Part shown: one piece after another, positions 1-11,519 of the stretch
How positions within the stretch are numbered: the stretch's first letter is position 1
How the letters are laid out: each line of letters opens with the position of its first letter
From: Symsagittifera roscoffensis
Taxonomy: Eukaryota > Xenacoelomorpha > Acoela > Convolutidae
Length of the DNA stretch: 64,000 bases
Assembly (NCBI RefSeq): GCF_963678635.1
Contig: NC_087067.1
Location: 4,223,072-4,287,071 of the forward strand
Direction of reading: 5' to 3'
Position numbers and translations under genes: made by a program
The notes under the pieces: generated by a model
Databases searched by the model: none
Told to the model about the DNA's origin: nothing
What the model saw: the letters and a program-made list of their open reading frames with translations, nothing else

Positions 1-28
1 CCCCCGCCCCCCCTAAATCCGCCCCTGA
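1..28 (-). repeat. End of a hAT-type MITE cut by the window edge
   Basis: Read on the minus strand this is CAGGGGCGGATTTAGG followed by a G-rich run. It is the same terminus as the MITEs at 19186, 55755 and 63014. The body of the element lies to the left, outside the window. Confidence 0.6.
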
Positions 29-959
29 TTGAACCAATAAAAGATTTCTAGTCTTCACAGTAAATCCGTATAAATACTGATTGCTGAGGGAGTTTATCCG
101 TTAAACAATTTTTCAAACTAACGGCCGCCGTCAAAAATACGATATTTGGCGTATGTGATGAGAATTCTCTGCTATTTCGTGTAGGATTCTCTCACACTGG
201 AATTTTAACCGCCTATTTTTTGAACCGTAAAGTGGCTGAAGTTGAGTAGTTCGCCACTCAATTTTTTCACACCTTTGAACTTGACCGGGTAAAGGTAGAG
301 CTTAAATGTTTTGAAAAATACAAAGCGAAGAACGGAATTTTTGCTTTAAACTTGACAGAATTTTTTTAAAAACATTTCACTGTTGAAGTTGTTCAGTTGG
401 ACTATTTAATGCCAGCTTTGTGTTATAGTTTCTCCTTGGTTAAAAACGGGCTGTATGTGCATAGGGGCGCAACTATGCAAGTAACTATTTATTAACGTCA
501 GTCCAAACTGAGCTGGGAAGGCATTTTTAGGGCATCGTTTTTACAGTCTTTTCAAAACTAGGTACACACTTTGAATGGTTAAGAACATTTCAAAAGCTAA
601 TCAATTGTCTCCATCATTTGTCAATACAAAGAGCTATTTATTTCCATCAAAGACTACTGAAGTAGGTTTATATCTCGGGTAGGGAATAATAAAATTTTTC
701 ATTAGATATGCTCCAAGAGAATAACTAGACAGGCAGAGTAACGTGAACTCATTCTTTCCATTGCCTCATTTCCAGTTTGGGAAAAAGGTTAGTGAGTTAT
801 TTGAATTTTAAAAACATAATAACGCAAAATTTAATTTTATTCCCTTTTTCGAAGAAAGTGACAAAATATTTGTGAGCAGATCGTTTTTGTAATCTCCACG
901 TAATAACGAGGCCAAACTGTGCATTTTGTGAATTGTAAGCGGGATTCCTCAACAGCCCA
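29..959. other. AT-rich intergenic stretch, no gene seen
   Basis: No frame longer than a few dozen codons, no recognisable protein motif and no repeat family shared with the rest of the window. Confidence 0.5.
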
Positions 960-1470
960 AAAACAGAATTGTTGCAGAATCCACATTGCTATTTTTCATT
1001 GATCTTACCTGCTTTATTGGATTCCACAGACAAATAAATAAAACACTGTATTGCTCAAAATTACTCCAAAAACAGGAATTTTTGAGGAATCCGCATTAAA
1101 AATTGTGAAATCCGCAACAAAATTTTTGAAAACCGAACAATTTGTGGAATCCATAAACAAATAATATTATATGGGTTTAGTAACTTTAAGCTGTTATGGA
1201 AGCCGCTACTGTATCTGGAATCCGCAAATTGTAAGCAGAATCAGCAAATTTTATGCGGAATCCGCAAATTTTAAGCCGAATCCGCCTAAATTTGGGGAAT
1301 CCACTTACAATTTGCCTATGTTCGCATACTTCAGAATCCAAAACAAAACAATGTTCCGACAAAACTTACGTTGTAGGTATCTGTACGCGGAATCCACGGA
1401 AGTTTTGTAAATGAATACCATCTACGTTTCGGAACATGTATAAAAACTTGTCTCTGGAATCCAGAAACAC
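960..1470. repeat. Degenerate minisatellite around GGAATCCGCAAATTTTAAGC
   Basis: The motif 'gaatcc(g/a)caaattt' recurs more than ten times at irregular spacing of roughly 20-30 bp, best preserved at 1200-1310. A short open frame at 1171-1410 simply reads through this repeat and is not taken as a gene. Confidence 0.6.
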
Positions 1471-2734
1471 ACAGAAACAAATTTGTTTGCCTCCTGATTA
1501 TAAATTTTGACAATTCAACCCGCCATTCTTGATGCCATCTGAAAAACACTGATCTTTTGAGCTCAAGTTTAAGAAAATAGTTTACCTGTGATCATTTATC
1601 GAAAACTATTGAGGTTTAAGAATTGGAAGTTTTGCCAAGTTGGGAAAACTAACGCAATTTATTTTGTGCATTTAAAGCGTCAGCGGTAAAAATAACTTGT
1701 TCCAGACTGAATTGAGGCAAGCAATCTGCTTTTAAAAATGCGTTACTTGGCTCAAAATACATCACTTTGTTTTAAATTTTGCGGGGTGGGTTTGAAATCA
1801 AGATTTTTTGAAAACCAATTTTTTTTTACTCATCTTTTCGTTGACTTCAGACAGCACTTGGTACTTTCAATGCTTCCCCCACTGAATTTTTACGGATGAA
1901 AACTGATTATAACATCTTTTGCTGACAAAATTGTTAGATAACTTCAACAGTATTTCTCGAATTCTGTAGCTTTCGAATTTGAGAAAGACAGACTATAAAA
2001 ACCAAAGTAATTGAGTAGTACTTATGCTTAGTTTCAGTGCGGATTGCCCTGTGACCGCTTGACTACAAAAAAATTGTCTTGCACAATAGTTTGAACACCT
2101 GGAAAAATCTCAATTGGCATATTTTAGATAGATAAATTCCAGAGATTCAAACAACAATAATTTTGCGTTCCAATTGAAATTTGCTTCAATGTTCTTAAGA
2201 ACATAAACAAAAATCAGTCACAACCCGATCTGTAATAGCTTAAACAACAAGTGCGTAAAGTGTTATTTTTGTGGAAAAAAACTAAGACTTGTTTCAGTTT
2301 TTTTTACGTCTTACTAATTGTTTTTGGATAAAGTTTAAAATTCGAGTTTAAATTTTATGATCAGTACAACTGTCAATTGTCAGTACAACTTTCGATTATT
2401 AAAATTTGAGGCTAGAAAATTTTTTTATGCTTTTTGATACAATTATTTTCGTCCTGATAAAAGCAGTCTTGTGGCTTCGGCTTTTGTAGTAAGCTATAGA
2501 ATATTTGTGCAAATAGTGTTTTTTTGGTATTTTTTTTGCACCCCAAATTCAAATTTTTAACCAGAAGTTTTAAAAGTTTCTTCATCATTTAAAAATGCTT
2601 AATATGATGAACTCAGTTTTAATTTTTTTATATTTGTGATCTGCCTGTTATCGAAAATAATGAGGGTTCGAATATTGCCTTTTTTCGGAAATTTGAGATA
2701 ATAAACGCTTGTTACGACTTGTTACGTTTTTGTG
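1471..2734. other. AT-rich stretch, no gene seen
   Basis: Homopolymer-rich sequence with frequent stops on both strands. I see nothing to annotate. Confidence 0.5.
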
Positions 2735-2800
2735 TGCTAATCAACGCTCTGATTTATCCAACTGCCTTTTAATGTCTGTGGAGTAGTGTTCCATTTAAAT
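2735..2800 (-). repeat. R500 repeat, 3'-end fragment
   Basis: On the minus strand the block with 'actgccttttaatg' and 'tggagtagtg' matches the conserved 3' part of R500, compared with 43150-43200. The terminal hairpin is eroded here. Confidence 0.45.
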
Positions 2801-2909
2801 TATATATGATTCAAAATATAAATAATTCAACTTTTTCTTAATTGGTTTGAGTTTGAGGGTTTAAAAATTTCTAGTTTGGTCATAAATTTGCAGTAACTCA
2901 AGTGCATTT

Positions 2910-3380
2910 TGTTCCGACTTTCGAAGAAACTGGCGGAAAAGTTGTGCTCGGGAAGTTTTTTCTCGAGACATTTTTTGACTTTATAATTGGCATTTTTTGA
3001 CAATCTTTTTAAATAATATTTGAAGAGTACTGTTGTCTTCAGATCACATTTAAAAAGATATTTCAACTGTGATCTTTTTTCAGAAAATTAGGGAAGCTTG
3101 AATACCGACAATTTGGCCAATTTGGGACAATAACGCGAGATATATTTCACGCTATTACCGCATGAGCGGAGATTTGATGCGTTTTATATTACGCAGAATA
3201 TACCACTGTACTTTACATGGCGCGTGGTCTTGACTATCAAAAAAAACATCAAAAAAAAGTTGACACTTCAATTTTTTTTTGATATTTTCATCAATTTTTT
3301 TTTAAATTACTCCATAGAAAATAAAACGCAGTCAGAACTTTTAAGGCTTTGCTCTGACACGATCAGTTTTGTTAAAACTT
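2910..3380 (+). repeat. R500 repeat, diverged near-full copy
   Basis: It begins with 'gttccgactttcgaag' and continues with the blocks seen in the reference copy at 57548-58076: 'gtgctcggg', 'acctgtgatc' as 'aactgtgatc', 'ggccaatttgggacaa', 'gagcggagattt' and 'cgcagtcagaac'. It ends near 'cacgatcagttttgtt'. The central and 3' hairpin regions are diverged, so this is an old copy. It has no coding capacity. Confidence 0.7.
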
Positions 3381-5577
3381 TTTCCCCTTTAATTTGGGAG
3401 TTTAAGCGCGAAAATATTCATTTTCGTGGCGAGATAACCCTCATTTAAGATTAGTGCAAACTTTTTTGAGGCAAGTCAGTTGTTCACAAAAACTCTATAT
3501 AGGACTGAAATTGTAAAACTTCTTATTGGACATTTGCTGATACAAGAGGAAAAACAAATTACAAGAAAAACTTCAAAATTTATAATTTATCAAGTTTTTC
3601 AAAAACTATATGTGCCCAATTAAATGACAGTCAAAGTTTTTGAGGATTTTCCATGATACGTATAGTTTCGTTGCTCTTGTTTTTTGTTCTTATAATGAGT
3701 TAGTACAAAACTGGCATCTCGTGAAAAAACTCTGTATTGCTTGACCTGGTTTAGTTGATAGCTCTTAAATCTTCATAAATTACCAAATTTTCCGACATTT
3801 TCATGCTGTAAATTCGCTTGTTTTCTGGATAAAGGTTGTTTTTGCCTTTTTTTGGGAAATTTTTTTTCGGAAACAAAATTTTTTCAAAGCAAATTTGCTG
3901 CCTTAACTAATTTAAAACTCACGGATACTTGCACACATAAGTTTTTAAGATCTTGCTCTTGCAGAAAAAGAAATATCTAGCTATGTGCGAAACAAATTTT
4001 CAATGACTTAACCAATTCCCATTTTATTACAATGGTTATCCGATGACATTTTTGCCGCTAAGCAGCCGCCGTCGTGAAGAAGTTTTAAATTCGCTGTTAA
4101 CATCAGTTCAAAGTTATTTTGGTTTAATTCAAAGGATTTGAACTCAAAACATTACCACCTCAAGTAACCATCTAATGGAAAAAACTGCTAAGGAAATCTA
4201 GATGTTAGTAATTTTTTCTCCCTTTTTTCTTTTATCTCTGCAAATTTTGGAATAAACCTAAAAATTTTAGTTCTTAACCTACAAGAATTGGCTACTTATC
4301 AATATAAAGTATTCAATAGTTTTTTTGCCCCCAGCCGTTTAGGAGGAACACAAAACAATGTGTGTGTAACCTGATAGCTCAATAGCAAAACCCTTCTAAA
4401 AATTGAACTGCCCTTTTTTTTGAAGTGTAGCAAGAATCTCAATTTTAACGCTACCAAAAGGTGCATTCGCATCTCTTTTCAGGGATCTCAGATCAAAATA
4501 AAAATTGATTTGAGCACAATAAAGCTAAATGCGTGTAATTCTAATCAGCAAATGAAATCTACTGCTAAAGATATGTAGATCAAGAGATCGATCCCCCGAG
4601 GGACCAGAGGGTTGTTAAATTCGACTGAATAAAAAACCAACCTAGCATACATATTCCTCATCTTCTTCGAAAGTCGCAACAAAAAAATCGCTTTGATAGC
4701 TCAATATAATGCATTTTAAGATTTGAAGTGCATTCATTTTTACAGTTTAACAATGATCTCAATGCTTCAGAAAGTTTTAATTATCGAATTATTGAGAATG
4801 AAACAAAAACATGTTCATCATAAGAAATGCACCAGTTTAGTTTAGTTCATTTAATGGAAATGATGTGCAAAAGAGACGTAGAATTCACTGACTTCAAATT
4901 GTTTGCCCTTTTTTGACACCGTTTCTTCTCAAGTTTTTGACCAAATTGAAAAAAATAGACCATGTTCTGCCTGTCATAGTCTGTATACAATAATTTAATT
5001 TTTTCCGTTTTTTCCGTTCAGCCAATTAGGGAGAATAGTGTAACAAAAGCCTATCACAGAAAGACACATACGAGACATTTATCAAAAGGATAGGTTTACA
5101 AATTGTTTTTTTTTTTTCATTTTTTGTGAGAACAAAGAAGCACTAAAAGGAAAAGTTTTACCATTTTTGCGTTATTAAATGCCAACTTTTTTCAATCTTG
5201 GAAAAGAAATCGATAAATTGTATCAATTGTATAAATTTTGAATGTTAGTTGCTCCTGTTTTTCATAACTAGGCCTTTTTTATAACGTGATTTGTCGGTGT
5301 TGGAAAACCTCCAATTGTGTTTTTAATTGGCAAATAATCGGCAAATTGGTTTCTTTTCCAATGTTTAAAAAAAGGAAGACTTCGATAATTTAGAAACCCA
5401 TGACTTCAATTTTTAACCATAAAACTTGTTTTCTTTCAAAGTACTGAGAAAAATTACTTGAGGGAATCAAAATTTTTTTCAACTATCGCTTTGCCCTAAA
5501 ATATTACCCAAGCAGATGGTATCTGTTACAAAAGTTCCATTTTCCAGATTAAATAGCCTGTATTGAAAAGTTACCTA
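3381..5577. other. AT-rich stretch, no gene seen; small R500 remnant at 4620-4685
   Basis: No plausible coding frame. At about 4620-4685 'gactgaataaaaaacca' followed by 'cttcgaaagtcgcaac' resembles the minus-strand 5' end of R500. Otherwise I see only A/T runs. Confidence 0.45.
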
Positions 5578-5610
5578 ATTCCAGCTAAATTCCAGCTAAA
5601 TTCCAGCTAA
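5578..5610 (+). repeat. Three perfect copies of an 11-bp unit
   Basis: 'attccagctaa' is repeated three times head to tail with no mismatch. Confidence 0.9.
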
Positions 5611-6302
5611 AAAATTCGTAAATAAAACAAGCTTCAACCAAATCGACCAAAAACTTTAATTCATTCACTTCAGTTTGGTTACTTTAAAGTTCTCTTCAAA
5701 TGGAGTAAGTTATAAGGGACTTTTTCTCGTAAGAGAAGTATTGTTTTCCTCAAACTACTATTCTAGTTTTTCAGATTGAGGTATACTTTAAAATGTTTCA
5801 ATCAGTGTAGAAAACGTGGAATTTTCCAAGGTTCCGCAGTCAATTTTTTAAGCAAACAGGATCTGAACAAAATTAGATCTAGGATTTTCTCAAAGGGGTT
5901 TTAAAAAATTTTGAAGAGTAGATCGACTAAAAGGGTTTTCTGAAGTCTTCCATTCACTACAAAACTATCTTTTTCGACAAAATCTTATAGATGGTCGACC
6001 AAAACTGGATGTTCTAACATAGCTAGAAAGTGGAACCAGTTGGGTTCACAGAGTTGAATGAGAGAAAAAGAACCTAAATCTGAGCACTTTCTGAAAAAGA
6101 ACCTTATGCTTCTGAGCACTTTCTGATCAAAATTGAGTTTTCCCCATCCTCAAAAATTGCCCAAAGACGGGGCTAGCCAGTCACAAAGGTAAAATAATTT
6201 CAGATAATTTGAAATTTTGTTTGTTTTATTGCAGTAATACGGATGTAAACGCTCCTTTACCGGTAATGTTAACTATGCATTCATATCAAACCGGTTACTT
6301 TC
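5611..6302. other. AT-rich stretch, no gene seen
   Basis: There is a short local duplication of 'cttctgagcactttctga'-like sequence around 6078-6128. No coding frame or recognised element. Confidence 0.45.
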
Positions 6303-6372
6303 CTTGTATCACAATTTTGCCTGTATCACAATTCCATGTATCACAATTTACTTTCCATGTATCACAATTTTT
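6303..6372 (+). repeat. GTATCACAATT repeated four times
   Basis: The 11-mer 'gtatcacaatt' occurs four times at irregular 16-26 bp spacing, separated by short spacers such as 'ttgcct' and 'cat'. The short frame at 6209-6427 reads through it and is not credible as a gene. Confidence 0.75.
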
Positions 6373-6579
6373 CCCATCATTTCATAGAAACAAGGCAAAA
6401 CTGATTGTTTCTGATTTTTTTGTTTAAACACTGCAAAAAATTTTGGTAGTTTTTTTTGCCAAAAGCATTAAAAGTTAAGAATTACTAAGCGCGTAAACTG
6501 ATAATCTGCTTCGAGGTTAGTTAAAGTTGTTTTAGTTTAGGTAAAATTATTTTAAATAGTCAACCAGTTTTTAGACAAC

Positions 6580-6645
6580 CAGTTTTTTGTCACCTGTAAT
6601 AAATTGCCGCCCACAAAACATAAAAAACAGAACAATAACAATAGC
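6580..6645 (+). repeat. Detached right end of the foldback-type element
   Basis: 'tgtcacctgtaataaattgc' is a diverged copy of the 17-mer arm unit. It is followed by 'acagaacaataacaat', and the same pair (arm unit, then this tail) recurs at 7180-7240. This looks like a second, partly deleted copy of the element at 6914. Confidence 0.5.
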
Positions 6646-6913
6646 GTTCAGAAGAAAAGCTGAAAGATCGTTTGGAAAAGAGTTTTGGAATTCTTTCAAG
6701 TTGCATCTGTGGTACTAAAAAACTTAACCTAAGCCATGCTCTCATATAGTTTTAGGCAAAAATCATTGATTATAACGAATTATAATGCTACTTTTGTGAC
6801 ACAATAATTGAATGGGTTTTCCAATTCAAGGTATTATAGTTTTTATCTTAAATAATTTGATGAATTATTCAAAACTTATCAAAAAACTAAACCAAGTCTA
6901 AACTTTATAGTAC

Positions 6914-7206
6914 GGCGACAATTCGTTACAATTTTACAATAAGTTATAACTTTCTGGTCGGCGACAAAACAATTCAAGAATTAGTATCAAGTGACAATTC
7001 CTAGCAGGCGACAATTCATAACAAGTGACAACTCGTAACACGGCATTGAAAAGTAGCTAACGCTTGCTACGCTGGCTGCGAATACATCCGGCACGAGAGG
7101 CATACTGCGCTGAATCAGTATTTTCCACTTAATCTACTGTGACAAATTGTCGCCCGCTCCGAATTATTGTCTGTTACGAACTGTCGCCTGTTATGAATTT
7201 CCGTCT
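6914..7206. mobile_element. Foldback-like element with arms of 17-bp repeats
   Basis: The left arm (about 6914-7050) holds diverged copies of GGCGACAATTCGTAACA. The right arm (about 7140-7206) holds the reverse complement, TGTTACGAATTGTCGCC-like. They flank a core of about 90 bp (7050-7140) that is less AT-rich than its surroundings. Inverted arms built from short tandem units are the hallmark of Drosophila FB-type elements. No open frame of note. The element at 9899 has the same arms and a different core. Confidence 0.6.
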
Positions 7207-7333
7207 CACAAAATATAAAAACAGAACAATAACAATTTTGATTAACAAATTGTTTTAAAAAGTAGCTTGATGACACAGTAAGGCTGCAATTGCAAGTTTT
7301 AAATAAATTAAGCTACTTTGAAATTATTTGAGC

Positions 7334-7441
7334 ACTTAAACTATCAAAATTGGTAAATAACGCTTCAAACAGATTGCGCGTTCCGGCCTTAAACTATAAA
7401 AATTGGTAAATGAAACGCTTGAAACAGAATGCGCGTTCCGG
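7334..7441 (+). repeat. Tandem duplication of ~54 bp
   Basis: Two adjacent copies run from 'cttaaactat' to 'gcgcgttccggc', at about 7334-7386 and 7387-7441, with a few differences and a 2-bp length change. Confidence 0.8.
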
Positions 7442-7456
7442 CCATAAACAAAAAAA

Positions 7457-7524
7457 AACAAAAACAATCATTTTTGCATCGTTTTTATGAAACAAAAACA
7501 ATCATTTTTGCATCGTTTTCATGA
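7457..7524 (+). repeat. Tandem duplication, 34 bp x 2
   Basis: 'aacaaaaacaatcatttttg' plus the next 14 bases is repeated immediately with a single difference (ttttt versus ttttc), so the duplication is recent. Confidence 0.85.
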
Positions 7525-9339
7525 AATGATAGGGAAAATGATGACATAAAGAAGAATGCGGCGTTAAACAGGGTTAAAAAAGCAAAACAGGAAACAAAAA
7601 GTTTCAAGTTCAAAAAAAGTTCTGTTTGATACTCATTTAGAAATACGTTGATATATTGAAGATTTCCTGCTGCTTGTGGTTTTCTCTTTATTGGCGTCGA
7701 GCTGAAACTGCAAAAAAAAACATAAAAATGAGACAAAATAAAGTTTTTCTTTTAGGTCCTACATTATCATCTATATAAAATTGATGCTATCAAAGCTTTC
7801 AACAATCAAAACGTTTTAACTGGCAGAGTTGAAAATGACATTTAAAAAAAATTAACTATAAAACTGTAAAACAAAATATATGCACGTAGTTTCCATTTTT
7901 CTTCATTTACATTTATTTTAGCACAAAACTTGCAACCGAATTCAAATCAACGGAATAATTTTGATTGATCGTTAATCATTGGGGGATAAATCTTTTAGTT
8001 TCTTCTGCAAATAATGAGGCATCATTTATTTCAATTAAAGTACTCCAGGATATATCTTGAGGAGAGGACGAGTTGAATTTTTTCCTTTGTTATAAAAACA
8101 AGGCGTCTGTGCACTGGAAATCAAATTTGATGAGCTGAAAATTCCCCTGGTAAGTTCAAATTTTCAAAGAAAAAAAAAACAAACAGACTGAAATAAACTT
8201 TCAAACTAATTTCCACGTTGTACTAATCATCATATTACCCATTTGAGGAAAACTGTTTAACACAATCCGAGCAGACAAAAAATTCTTTTTTACAAGTCTT
8301 ACAATTTCATACACAGGAAAAATCTGGGTCATCAATATCAATAGACTGCAAAAAAATGAAAAAGGGCATCACAAGCATTTTTCATAGCATGGAGTCATAC
8401 GAAAAGCAATTTCTCGGAGTTTTATGGCCAAAAAATTTACCAAAAAAAAATTTCGAAGTTTTTGGGTACCGCTTTTTGTTTTTCTTTTGTGTCAGAACAC
8501 AAAATTACCAAGAAATTTCTCAAGTAAGAAAAGCAACAAGTTAGTTGGCCAGAGTTAAAAAAAGATTAGCGGTGTTCACAGATTAGCGAATCATTTGCCG
8601 TTTAAGTTAAGAAATTGTACTTCACACAATTATAACATGAAAATACTCCATACAGAGCTATCGCAATTTTTGTAATTGGCTATATTGCTTGTCCTTTTTT
8701 AAAAATTTCTTAATTGAAAACCATGGCTTGTTTTTATAAGATTTGAATATGTTTACACTTATCCATATCAAAAAAAAACAATAAAATCTGGATTCTTTCA
8801 TACAAAATAATAAACGTGGTTTTTGTTTCTTTCGTATGAAATATCGCGCCTGGCCTAAGTTTTTTTCCACAGTTTTGTTTTTGTTTGTACATTTTTTCTT
8901 CTAATAATGTTTTTTCTTAAATTTATTTTAAAAAAACCATTGAAATTTAGAAATTGTAAGGTGAATTTTTTTGTTTTAAAAAATAAAAACTATAGTGACT
9001 TATTTAGTGGTCAGCAATCGCCCGGAAAAAAATTATTTTCTTTTACTTTTCATTAACCCAAATTGGTCAAGACAGTCTAGCCATAGCTCAAGCAAACCCG
9101 AAACCACCTGTTTTGATCGAAAAATTCCAAGTATAGGTCCAGCTCCATGAAAACACAGGTCACCGTCGTAACTGACAAACCACAGTCAAATTATAGGTCC
9201 AGATTGAAATCATAGGAGCAATCTCAGTCTGTGATGATATTGATCTGCTATCAGAATGATCACTGATGAGCCATAATCTTAGCGTCTAGTAAGTAGTCAC
9301 AACACTAAATATCTTACCTCAAATCAATTTGGAGAAATT
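7525..9339. other. AT-rich stretch, no gene seen
   Basis: Poly-A/T tracts and short frames only. No recognised motif on either strand. Confidence 0.45.
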
Positions 9340-9590
9340 GATGAGCGGTGTGAACGTTAATTGTCCCAAATTGGAAAAATTGGCTTTTTTCAAAACCCAA
9401 AAACTATCAAAAAAAAAAGATATCATAGATAAAATATCTTTTAAAGTTATAGCTGAAGACATCACAGGCTTTCAGATGTTATGAAAAAATGCTTTTAAAA
9501 ATGGCTAGTTTAGAAGTCAAAGTTTATCTGGAGAAAAAACACCCAGAGAACAAATGTTCTTCACTTTTTTCAAAAATCCGAACAATAACT
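9340..9590 (-). repeat. R500 repeat, internal and 5' part, decayed
   Basis: On the minus strand it carries the R500 blocks 'ccaatttgggacaattaacg', 'ggctagtttagaagtcaaag'-like sequence and a C-rich spacer before a 'gttcgga'-like end. The order matches the reference copy. The hairpin is not preserved. Confidence 0.5.
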
Positions 9591-9639
9591 AACTGTGTAC
9601 TTTCAACGCTTGCTACGGGATGATACTCAAAAATTATAA

Positions 9640-9718
9640 ATCGAACTCTATTTATAGACCTTAATAAAGGGCAGTCGGTCGGAACATTCAGAGCGTCACC
9701 CTGTGACAACTAGTCTTG
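9640..9718 (+). repeat. R500 repeat, 3'-end fragment
   Basis: 'tagacctta', 'gggcagtcggtcggaac' and 'cattcagagcgtcaccctg' followed by 'tagtcttgt' matches the R500 3' terminus. The hairpin is degraded. Confidence 0.6.
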
Positions 9719-9898
9719 TCTCGATTTCAATCAAACTTTTTCAGTACGGATTTTTAGACTTTGAAAGTGATGCGCCTGTCAGCCTCAGTCTGAAATTACA
9801 TAACCGCTACAAGAACATAAGATTTTAGAAGCCTGTACTCAACAAATTTGGCCGCGAATGTCGGGATTCAACATTGCAACCCTCTAGACCGACCGTGA

Positions 9899-10177
9899 GG
9901 CGACAATTCGTAACAGGCGACAATTCGTAACAGGCGTAAAGTTGTAATATGCAACAATTCGTAACAGAAGACAAGTCGTAACAATATATTAAGCGGGTAC
10001 ACTGATCGTGCTGGATAAAGACGCAGCGGATCGAAACAGAGCAAGCGTATTCTACTTGCCAGTGCCTTGTTACGAATTGTCGCTTGTTACGAATTTTCGC
10101 CTGTTTAGAATTGTCATCTGTTACAAATTAACGAATTGTCGCCAGTTACGAAAGGTCGCCTGTTTCGAAATGTCGCC
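9899..10177. mobile_element. Foldback-like element, best copy
   Basis: It starts with two perfect head-to-tail copies of GGCGACAATTCGTAACA, then diverged copies to about 9992. A core of about 70 bp (9993-10064) follows, then about six reverse-complement units (TGTTACGAATTGTCGCC type) to 10177. The arms could pair over roughly 90-110 bp. There is no coding frame; a short frame at 10008-10205 only reads through the right arm. No target-site duplication is obvious. Confidence 0.7.
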
Positions 10178-11519
10178 TTACTCGTCTGGAAATGCCTCAT
10201 ATTGATTGAAACGTCTGGAAAAAAAGGCGCAAAATTTTGAACAAAGAGTCGTGAAAGCCTGGAGCTAAGGTCTCACATTAAGTGAGATTTTTGAAACCTG
10301 CACCCAAATTTACTCATGATTCCAAAAAAGCTTTTTATAAAATTTTTTAACTGGAAATTTTACAGCTTAAGACAATCTTACACAACAATGAAAAAGCTGA
10401 ATTCTACATTCAAAGCAATGACGTCAGCTATTGAAACTATTTCGCAGTCTTTTCCGTGAGTTTCAATGTTCGATTTCGTAGTTTTTGCTTATGTTTGCAA
10501 AAACCAGGTTCACCTCTGAGTTCAATAAAAAACCGTATAACTTCACTTTCTATTTTTTTTCAGTTTAGATTAAGAATTGATCCACTTTTTAATTTGAAAT
10601 TAAATAATCTTTTCATAAACTTTTAAGCCCGATATTTCCAGATCTATGGAACAATTTCGCAGTCGTTTGCAAATTTAATCAAAATCCTTTTTTCAGTTCC
10701 GCTCATTTTCTCATATGGTTATCACCTGTGCTGTTTCGTTCAATATTTTGATGAGATCATTTGTGATAAAAACTCGAATTTATTGATTCTCTTGATCTAA
10801 TCACAGACGGAACAGACAATTACTCTGGTTTTTTTTCTTTATTCATTTTTTTGGACCTCAATCCTCAATTAAACGCTTGAAAAGTTGTGACGTCAAATAA
10901 TAAAGCTGTTTCAATCCTAAAAGAGACAGTTATGGTAAGATTTTTCCCGTACTACTCCAGGCATGCAAGCGTCACTATCTTCTCATATAAGGCTCAGCTA
11001 TTAAAACTTATTTACTTGAACTGACGCAAACAATACCTTTCCCCGGACTTTTGGAGCCGTTTTTTGTGTTTTTTTTTCAAGTCAATCACTACGCTATTTT
11101 TTTTAAGAATTTTTTTGCTAATTGGATAACTACCCCATGAATATATTTGGCCGAAATGTCTGCATCAAGTATCTACATTTGAAGAAAAATGAGTTTTTTG
11201 AGCCCGCTTTCAATCGTAAATTGCTTATATTGACGTCTAAAAAATTTTCAAAAAGCTTTTAAGGCTAGTCAGCCACTAATAGTTGTCGCAAAGTTTGTTA
11301 AAGCCATTTTCAGCTGACGAACCTCATAAATTACCATAGAGTTTTTACGGGCCATTTTTTGCAAATTATGTGAAAGGGAAGAGCAAAAAACTAAATCAAT
11401 AAGATGATCTACAAAAAACTGAAAGAAAAAATAAAAATAAAACATCTCATCTTAGTTTTTTTAAGCAAAGCAAAACACAAAGTAAGTGTCTTTAATGCGG
11501 GATAAAAAATACTTTGAAA
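10178..11519. other. AT-rich stretch, no gene seen
   Basis: No coding frame or repeat family recognised. A small perfect inverted repeat, tctcac...gtgaga, lies near 10271-10287. Confidence 0.45.

Noticed and set aside
1171-1410. 79-codon frame rich in ESANFKPNP-like repeats
   Set aside because: Translation of the GGAATCCGCAAATTTT minisatellite. The repeat is degenerate at the nucleotide level with no sign of frame conservation.
7087-7101. Shared 14-mer CCGGCACGAGAGGC between the foldback core and KCNQ exon 1 (48428)
   Set aside because: A 14-base identity between two sites is expected several times by chance in a window of this size, and the flanks do not match.
9899-10177. CRISPR-like array of 17-mers
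   Set aside because: Units are contiguous or diverged without unique spacers and occur in inverted orientation around a core; the surrounding sequence is animal genome.
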